DNA of 5,833 nt from an uncultured Eubacteriales bacterium (GTDB lineage Bacteria; Bacillota; Clostridia; Oscillospirales; UMGS1783), in the NCBI GenBank assembly GCA_905209135.1, contig CAJLRT010000081.1, forward strand, positions 1 to 5,833. Reading direction: 5' to 3'. Shown piece after piece: positions 1 through 3,931 of the stretch. The stretch's first letter is position 1. Each line of letters starts with the position of its first letter. Below the pieces are notes generated by a model that saw only the letters and a program-made list of their open reading frames with translations, ran no database searches and had not been told where the DNA came from. Both the position numbers and the translations under genes were made by a program.

Positions 1-893
1 TGCCTGAGGGCTATCAGGTAGCGGTTGAAAACTCTGCCATCGTCTATGATGACACCCATGTCGGCGGAAAACCCCTGGTATTTTTCAAGCTTCACCATGT
101 CCATGCCGACGGCTTTGATAATGCGGTAGCCGCCGATCGAAGTGCCCACGGCCATGACGAGCGAGCACATCACCATCAGCCACACGGGCACCGTCTGCAT
201 GCCCATCTCGGTCTGTCCGTTCGCCAGCGAGATGCCGAGCAGGAAAACGCCTATGAATTTCTGCCCGTCCTGCGCGCCGTGCATAAAGGCCATCGCGCCG
301 CCCGCCGCAATCTGCGCGCCCTGGAAAAAGGTATCCGCGCGCCGGCGGTTTGCGCGCCGGAACACGAACTCCGTCAGCTTCACCGTAATCCAGCCCATGG
401 CAAAGCCGAGCACAGTGGACAGGCCGAGCCCGTAGAGGACCTTGACCCATTCCGCGCCGTTGATGCCGGCAAGCCCGCCCTGCAGTGCGATTGCGGCGCC
501 GGAAAGGCCGGCGATCAGCGCGTGGCTTTCGCTTGTGGGGATGCCGAATTTCCATGCGAGCGTCGCCCAGGTCACAATGGCGAACATGGCGGCGCAGAGG
601 GCGACCAGCGCGCTGTGCGCGTCGCCTCCGAAATCGACCATGTTGTAAATCGTTTCGGCGATTTTGCGGTTGATCAGCGTCATGACGAGCACGCCCAGAA
701 AATTCATGACCGCCGCCATCATAATGGCGAGGCGCGGATGCATGGACCGGGTCGAAACGCAGGTCGCAATCGCGTTCGGAGCGTCCGTCCAGCCGTTTAC
801 CAGCACCACGCCCAGCGTGAGCAGTATGGTTATCAGCAGCGCGGGATTGTGCGCCGCCTGTTGTACCAGTTCCCAAAATCCCTGCAAAGCCAT
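1..893 (-). CDS. pit: PiT-family inorganic phosphate transporter, partial (C-terminus beyond window)
   Basis: Membrane permease that takes up inorganic phosphate with a coupling cation (family knowledge). No stop codon is reached; 297 codons are visible. Both N-terminal family signatures are present: a substrate-loop motif GWTDAPNA at residues 34-41 and PTSESHA at 119-125. The second repeat begins with HGAQDGQK at 205-212 and KYQGFSAD at 271-278. Several hydrophobic segments alternate with short loops (about 17-33, 55-74, 94-113, 127-141, 156-172, 195-224, 234-258). The second PVSTTH-like motif, expected near residue 290-297 by repeat symmetry, is absent. From residue 279 the sequence becomes hydrophilic (IIDDGRVFNR) and unlike the family. 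The start is uncertain: ATG at 893 lies one base from the AGGAGG site, whereas TTG at 887 lies seven bases from it. The gene diverges from the sugar operon. No PhoU-like (DUF47) partner is visible. Confidence 0.9.
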   Translation of the reverse strand, partial: MALQGFWELVQQAAHNPALLITILLTLGVVLVNGWTDAPNAIATCVSTRSMHPRLAIMMAAVMNFLGVLVMTLINRKIAETIYNMVDFGGDAHSALVALCAAMFAIVTWATLAWKFGIPTSESHALIAGLSGAAIALQGGLAGINGAEWVKVLYGLGLSTVLGFAMGWITVKLTEFVFRRANRRRADTFFQGAQIAAGGAMAFMHGAQDGQKFIGVFLLGISLANGQTEMGMQTVPVWLMVMCSLVMAVGTSIGGYRIIKAVGMDMVKLEKYQGFSADMGVIIDDGRVFNRYLIALR

Positions 894-894
894 C

Positions 895-900
895 CCTCCT
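895..900 (-). promoter_or_regulatory. Ribosome binding site of the phosphate transporter (decides the start)
   Basis: The minus strand reads AGGAGG at 900-895, then one G, then ATG at 893-891. A one-base gap is too short for normal initiation. The third codon, TTG at 887-885, sits seven bases after AGGAGG, an ideal spacing. Initiation at TTG would remove only Met-Ala from the N-terminus. Confidence 0.6.
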
Positions 901-907
901 CAGAATT

Positions 908-935
908 ATTATATCTAGAATGGCGCGCATTGCAA
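908..935 (-). promoter_or_regulatory. Sigma-A type promoter for the phosphate transporter
   Basis: On the minus strand TTGCAA (935-930) is followed after 16 bases by a perfect TATAAT (913-908). Transcription would begin near 901, giving an untranslated leader of only about 8-15 bases, just enough to hold the AGGAGG site. The surrounding stretch, 901-975, is clearly AT-richer than the genes, as expected for a promoter. Confidence 0.65.
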
Positions 936-992
936 GGACTATTTTAAGAATATATGAATAAAAACGGTATTCCATGTCGGAACTGCGCGCTG

Positions 993-1018
993 TTTTCCGC
1001 GCCGGTTGACGCGGAAAA
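993..1018. promoter_or_regulatory. Inverted repeat over the -35 box, candidate operator
   Basis: TTTTCCGCG (993-1001) and CGCGGAAAA (1010-1018) form perfect 9-base arms around an 8-base spacer. The rightward -35 box (1006-1011) starts in the spacer and runs into the right arm. The T-run precedes and the A-run follows the stem, the reverse of a terminator, so a protein binding site is the better reading. A dimeric repressor bound here would compete with RNA polymerase. The regulator is not encoded in the window. Confidence 0.5.
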
Positions 1019-1034
1019 GTCACTGTGCTATAAT
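1006..1034 (+). promoter_or_regulatory. Sigma-A promoter of the aminotransferase-PGT-queH operon
   Basis: TTGACG (1006-1011) and TATAAT (1029-1034) are separated by exactly 17 bases, which is close to consensus. Transcription should start near 1041, about 194 bases upstream of the aminotransferase start codon. It runs divergently from the phosphate transporter promoter, with about 70 bases between the two -35 boxes. Confidence 0.8.
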
Positions 1035-1067
1035 AATACAATCAAGAATAGCGCTTTTTACAGGAAA

Positions 1068-1099
1068 GGGGCGGGTTTTGCCGAATCGCCCCGCTTTTT
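1068..1099 (+). terminator. Terminator-like hairpin in the leader (possible attenuator)
   Basis: GGGGCG (1068-1073) pairs with CGCCCC (1087-1092) across a 13-base loop. The loop can form a small inner GG/CC pair. After two bases a run of five T follows (1095-1099). It lies about 27 bases after the predicted transcription start and well before the first gene. Termination here would need to be relieved for the operon to be expressed. Confidence 0.45.
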
Positions 1100-1206
1100 A
1101 CCGAGGCAACCGCCCAAGGCCGGCAGAATTTGCATCCTGTTTGCACCCCGCTGTTATGTTTCAGGCGATTTTTGCCAATACTAACGCGGGAACAATTTTT
1201 GCCGGC

Positions 1207-1228
1207 GCGCGCAACGCGCGCAAAGGAG
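1207..1228 (+). promoter_or_regulatory. GC hairpin abutting the aminotransferase ribosome binding site
   Basis: GCGCGC (1207-1212), loop AAC, GCGCGC (1216-1221) form a six-pair hairpin that ends directly before AAAGGAG (1222-1228). The ATG follows six bases later at 1235. The ribosome binding site itself is outside the stem and stays accessible. The hairpin could stabilise the leader or place the site. Confidence 0.55.
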
Positions 1229-1234
1229 CAGATT

Positions 1235-2446
1235 ATGAGACAGATACCCTTTTCTCCGCCCGATATTACCGAGGCGGAAATAGAGGCCGTCACGCAGGCG
1301 CTGCGCAGCGGCTGGATTACGACCGGGCCGCAGACGAAGCGGCTGGAACAGCGCATCCGGGACTATACCGGCGCGGCGGGCGCGGCCTGCCTCAACTCGG
1401 CGACCGCCGCACTTGAGCTCACCCTGCGCCTGCTCGGCGTGGGCCCGGGCGACGAAGTGATCACCAGCGCCTACACCTATACCGCGTCAGCCGCCGTCGC
1501 CGCGCATGTCGGCGCGAAAATTGTCTTTGCGGACGTTGCGCCCGGCAGCCTGGAGATGGACTATGACAAGCTGGACGGGTATATCAACGAGCGCACCAAG
1601 GCCGTGATTCCGGTCGACGTGGGCGGCTGCATGTGCGACTACGACCGCATTTTTGAAGCGGTGCGGCGCGCCTCCGGGCGCTTCCGTCCCGCCAACGATC
1701 TGCAGGCGCTCTACGGCCGGCCGGTCGTGCTTTCCGATGCGGCGCACAGCTTCGGCGCTCGCCGCCGCGGCCTGCGCAGCGGCGAAGCGGCTGACTTTAC
1801 CTGCTTCAGCTTCCACGCCGTGAAGAACCTGACCACCGCCGAGGGCGGCGCCGTCGTCTGGCGGGCCGCGCCGGGGCTGGACAGCGATTATGTCTACCGC
1901 GAGCTGATGCTGCTGTCCCTGCACGGCCAGAACAAGGACGCGCTGTCCAAGACAAAGCTCGGCCAGTGGGAGTACGACATCGTCTACCCCGCCTATAAAT
2001 GCAATATGCCGGATACCCTCGCCGCCCTTGGCAATGCGCAGCTCGACCGCTACGGCGGGATTCTGGCCCGCCGCCGCGAGATGATAGAGCGCTACGACGC
2101 GGCCCTTGCGCCGCTCGGCCTGTGGACGCTGTCCCACTACGGGCCGGATTTTGCCTCCAGCGGCCATTTGTACATCCTGCGCGTGCCCGGCTTCCGGGTC
2201 GAACAGCGCAACGAGGCCATCGTCCGTCTGGCGGAGCAGGGCGTCGCCGCGAACGTGCACTATAAGCCGCTGCCCATGATGACGGCGTATAAGCGCATGG
2301 GCTTCGACATCGCGGACTATCCGAACGCATACGCGATGTATGAAAACGAGATCACCCTGCCGCTGCACGGCAGGCTTACCGACGAGGACATAGACTATGT
2401 GGCCGGCGCCTGCACGCAGGCGTTCGGCGCAGTGAAAAGGGGATAG
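1235..2446 (+). CDS. DegT/DnrJ/EryC1/StrS family sugar aminotransferase
   Basis: PLP enzyme that transfers an amino group, usually from glutamate, to a keto-sugar nucleotide; here probably C4 of a UDP-4-keto-6-deoxy-HexNAc (PglE-like, inferred from context). It is cytoplasmic. The 403 residues show the full family pattern: GWITTGPQT near 26-34, the cofactor-phosphate region LNSATAALELTLRLLGVGPGDEV (53-75), SDAAHS at 167-172 with Asp168 expected to hold the pyridine ring nitrogen, and HAVKNLTTAEGG at 194-205 with Lys197 as Schiff-base lysine. Residues 131-165 (two Cys, then FRPANDLQALYGR) are longer than in classic members; I recall a Firmicutes/Bacteroidetes subfamily with the same insert. 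ATG 1235 is chosen because AAAGGAG lies six bases upstream and the protein then begins with the usual IPFSPPDIT. First gene of the operon; the next starts six bases after its stop. The exact sugar substrate cannot be read from sequence. Confidence 0.94.
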   Translation: MRQIPFSPPDITEAEIEAVTQALRSGWITTGPQTKRLEQRIRDYTGAAGAACLNSATAALELTLRLLGVGPGDEVITSAYTYTASAAVAAHVGAKIVFADVAPGSLEMDYDKLDGYINERTKAVIPVDVGGCMCDYDRIFEAVRRASGRFRPANDLQALYGRPVVLSDAAHSFGARRRGLRSGEAADFTCFSFHAVKNLTTAEGGAVVWRAAPGLDSDYVYRELMLLSLHGQNKDALSKTKLGQWEYDIVYPAYKCNMPDTLAALGNAQLDRYGGILARRREMIERYDAALAPLGLWTLSHYGPDFASSGHLYILRVPGFRVEQRNEAIVRLAEQGVAANVHYKPLPMMTAYKRMGFDIADYPNAYAMYENEITLPLHGRLTDEDIDYVAGACTQAFGAVKRG

Positions 2447-2452
2447 AGGCCG

Positions 2453-3178
2453 TTGCTCAGACGATGGGATAAGCTCCCGCAGTATATGCAGACAGATGCT
2501 GTGCGGCGGTATTATGAGCCGCTGCGGCGGAAATGGGCGTCCCTGCTGCTGAAAAGGGGATTCGACGCGGTCGTCTCCCTTGTGGGCCTGATTGTGCTCT
2601 CGCCCGTGCTGGCGGCTCTCGCGGTCTGGATCAAGGCGGATTCCAAAGGCCCGGTCCTGTTCCGGCAGACGCGGATTACGCGCTACGGAAAGCCTTTCCG
2701 CATCTATAAATTCCGCACCATGGTCGCCGACGCCGAAGCGAGGGGAACGCAGGTGACGGTGCAGGGGGACAGCCGGATCACGCGCGCCGGCGCCAGGCTG
2801 CGCGACCGCCGGCTCGACGAGCTTCCGCAGCTTCTCAATATCCTGAAAGGGGATATGAGCTTTGTCGGTACGCGGCCTGAGGTTCCGCGGTATGTGGACC
2901 AGTATACGGACGAAATGTACGCCACCCTGCTTTTGCCGGCCGGCGTGACTTCGCAGGCGAGCATCCTGTTCCGGGACGAACAGCGCCTGCTCGACGGCGC
3001 GCCCGATCCGGACCGCGCCTATGTGGAGACGGTTCTGCCGCAGAAGATGGCGTACAGCCTGCGGGAACTGGAGGGCTTCAGCGCCTGGCAGGACGTGCGG
3101 ACCATGTTCCGGACCCTGTCGGTCCTTTTCGGCGGCGCGGAGGACGGGCAGGACCCGCCGCAGGACGGAGGCGCGTGA
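2453..3178 (+). CDS. PglC-like phosphoglycosyl transferase (bacterial sugar transferase)
   Basis: Monotopic membrane enzyme that moves a sugar-1-phosphate from a UDP-sugar to undecaprenyl phosphate, the first membrane step of surface glycan or glycoprotein assembly. The 241 residues fit the short PglC-type class, without the N-terminal membrane domain of WbaP/WcaJ. A basic N-terminal stretch (1-36) precedes a re-entrant hydrophobic helix (about 37-60) with the Ser-Pro break at 50-51. KFRTM lies at 86-90 and the catalytic Asp122-Glu123 dyad in LDELPQLLN. KGDMSFVGTRPEVPRY (132-147) follows; the common GPRP is GTRP here. The C-terminus has an amphipathic segment and an acidic, Pro-rich tail. The start is TTG at 2453, two codons after the upstream stop, with a weak GAGG three bases before it; ATG at 2486 is in frame but has no ribosome binding site. 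Translation is probably coupled to the aminotransferase. Sugar specificity is inferred from neighbours. Confidence 0.93.
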   Translation: MLRRWDKLPQYMQTDAVRRYYEPLRRKWASLLLKRGFDAVVSLVGLIVLSPVLAALAVWIKADSKGPVLFRQTRITRYGKPFRIYKFRTMVADAEARGTQVTVQGDSRITRAGARLRDRRLDELPQLLNILKGDMSFVGTRPEVPRYVDQYTDEMYATLLLPAGVTSQASILFRDEQRLLDGAPDPDRAYVETVLPQKMAYSLRELEGFSAWQDVRTMFRTLSVLFGGAEDGQDPPQDGGA

Positions 3179-3181
3179 CCG

Positions 3182-3787
3182 ATGCCGGAGAACTACTATG
3201 TCCAAATGCAGGAAATCCTCGCGCGTCTCGCCGCGTCCGGAACGCGGCCCGGCCTGCTGCTGCACGCCTGCTGCGCGCCCTGCAGTACGGCTGTGCTGGA
3301 GACGCTTATGCCGTATTTTTCCGTCACGCTCTATTATTACAATCCCAATATACTTCCCAAAGCCGAATATGAAAAACGCCTGGACGAATTGAAAAAACTC
3401 CTGAACTTCCCGGAGTTCGCATCGGTGGGCCTGCTGGTCCCGGCCCGGGACGAACAGGCGTTTCGGGCAGCGGCGCGGGGCATGGAGCTGGAGCCCGAGG
3501 GCGGCGCCCGCTGCCGCGCCTGCTATGCGCTTCGGCTGGCGGAGACGGCGCGGGCCGCGGATGCGCTCGGGTTTGCATATTTTACGACCACGCTGTCCGT
3601 CAGCCCGCACAAGAACAGCGCCTGGCTCCATGAAATCGGTCAGGGCCTGTCCGCGCGGACCGCTGCGGCCTATCTGCCGTCGGACTTCAAGAAGAAAAAC
3701 GGCTACGCCCGGTCGATCGAGCTTTCCCGCAAGTACGGCCTGTACCGGCAGCGGTACTGCGGCTGCACTCCGGATAATACGGAATAA
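3182..3787 (+). CDS. queH: Epoxyqueuosine reductase QueH
   Basis: Last step of queuosine synthesis: reduces epoxyqueuosine to queuosine at wobble position 34 of tRNAs with GUN anticodons (Asp, Asn, His, Tyr). QueH is the iron-sulfur, cobalamin-independent alternative to QueG. The 201 residues are full length and carry the family marks: HACCAPCS at 28-35 (Cys30, 31, 34), YYYNPNILP at 51-59, GARCRACYALRL at 108-119 (Cys111, 114), FTTTLSVSPHK at 134-144, DFKKKNGYARS at 168-178, and YRQRYCGC at 188-195 (Cys193, 195). The cysteines are those expected to serve the iron-sulfur site and catalysis. ATG 3182 is three bases after the PGT stop, with GGAGG (3167-3171) ten bases upstream inside that gene, so it is co-transcribed. 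The function has no known link to sugar chemistry. No preQ1 riboswitch is visible nearby and no good terminator follows the gene. Confidence 0.95.
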   Translation: MPENYYVQMQEILARLAASGTRPGLLLHACCAPCSTAVLETLMPYFSVTLYYYNPNILPKAEYEKRLDELKKLLNFPEFASVGLLVPARDEQAFRAAARGMELEPEGGARCRACYALRLAETARAADALGFAYFTTTLSVSPHKNSAWLHEIGQGLSARTAAAYLPSDFKKKNGYARSIELSRKYGLYRQRYCGCTPDNTE

Positions 3788-3811
3788 ACCTTTCACGCAC
3801 GAAAAATGTGC

Positions 3812-3839
3812 TTGCAACCTGCCATAGTTGTGATATAAT
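3812..3839 (+). promoter_or_regulatory. Extended -10 sigma-A promoter for the dehydratase
   Basis: TTGCAA (3812-3817) and a perfect TATAAT (3834-3839) are 16 bases apart. TGA directly before the -10 box makes it an extended -10 (TGnTATAAT), so it should be strong despite a 4/6 match at -35. Transcription should start near 3846, giving a leader of about 86 bases. The dehydratase can therefore be expressed apart from the upstream three genes. Confidence 0.75.
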
Positions 3840-3860
3840 ATCGAATCGGCAATATGTTCC

Positions 3861-3914
3861 GCCGCAAAAGCCGGCTTTTCGCGGCAGGTCCCGCGGTCCC
3901 CCCGGCAAACCGCG
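3861..3914 (+). promoter_or_regulatory. Two leader hairpins before the dehydratase
   Basis: First hairpin: GCCGCAAAAG (3861-3870) pairs with CTTTT plus GCGGC (3875-3885), with a one-base C bulge at 3880 and a CCGG loop. Second hairpin: CGCGGT (3892-3897) pairs with ACCGCG (3909-3914) across an 11-base loop. The second ends six bases before the ribosome binding site AAGGAG (3921-3926). No T-run follows either stem, so they are not ordinary terminators. They may stabilise the mRNA or bind a regulator. Confidence 0.45.
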
Positions 3915-3931
3915 CCGAGTAAGGAGAATAT

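Larger units (their letters stand above)
1041..1234 (+). promoter_or_regulatory. Long untranslated leader of the sugar operon
   Basis: This is the second half of the 341-base gene-free stretch 894-1234. It lies between the predicted transcription start and the aminotransferase start. It holds a terminator-like hairpin (1068-1099), a competing pairing that reaches 1115, a small GGC/GCC hairpin (1164-1176), two 9-base direct repeats, and a GC hairpin touching the ribosome binding site. An ATG at 1130 is in frame with the aminotransferase but has no ribosome binding site, and the extra residues do not look like the family. I matched no known riboswitch class here (cyclic-di-GMP, cyclic-di-AMP and preQ1 motifs were considered by eye). 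Confidence 0.5.

Noticed and set aside
3..947. Long rightward open frame across the phosphate transporter
   Set aside because: It is the antisense of a GC-rich gene; its translation is rich in Arg, His, Ala and Gly with no domain, and it has no ribosome binding site.
981..990. AACTGCGCGC shared with the final terminator arm (5801-5810)
   Set aside because: Ten bases of GC-rich sequence can recur by chance; the copy at 981 has no partner arm beside it.
85..1041. Leftward open frame of 318 residues overlapping the transporter in another frame
   Set aside because: It is a low-complexity Arg/Gly-rich translation. The PiT motifs lie in a different frame that has its own ribosome binding site and promoter.
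1130..1234. N-terminal extension of the aminotransferase from ATG 1130
   Set aside because: There is no ribosome binding site at 1130, the extra 35 residues are unlike the family, and AAAGGAG lies six bases before ATG 1235.
1156..1416. Possible leader peptide from ATG 1156
   Set aside because: No ribosome binding site; it runs far into the aminotransferase in another frame and shows no runs of regulatory codons.
3797..3811. Small GCAC/GTGC hairpin after queH as a terminator
   Set aside because: Only four pairs, a seven-base A-rich loop and no T-run; it merges directly into the next promoter.
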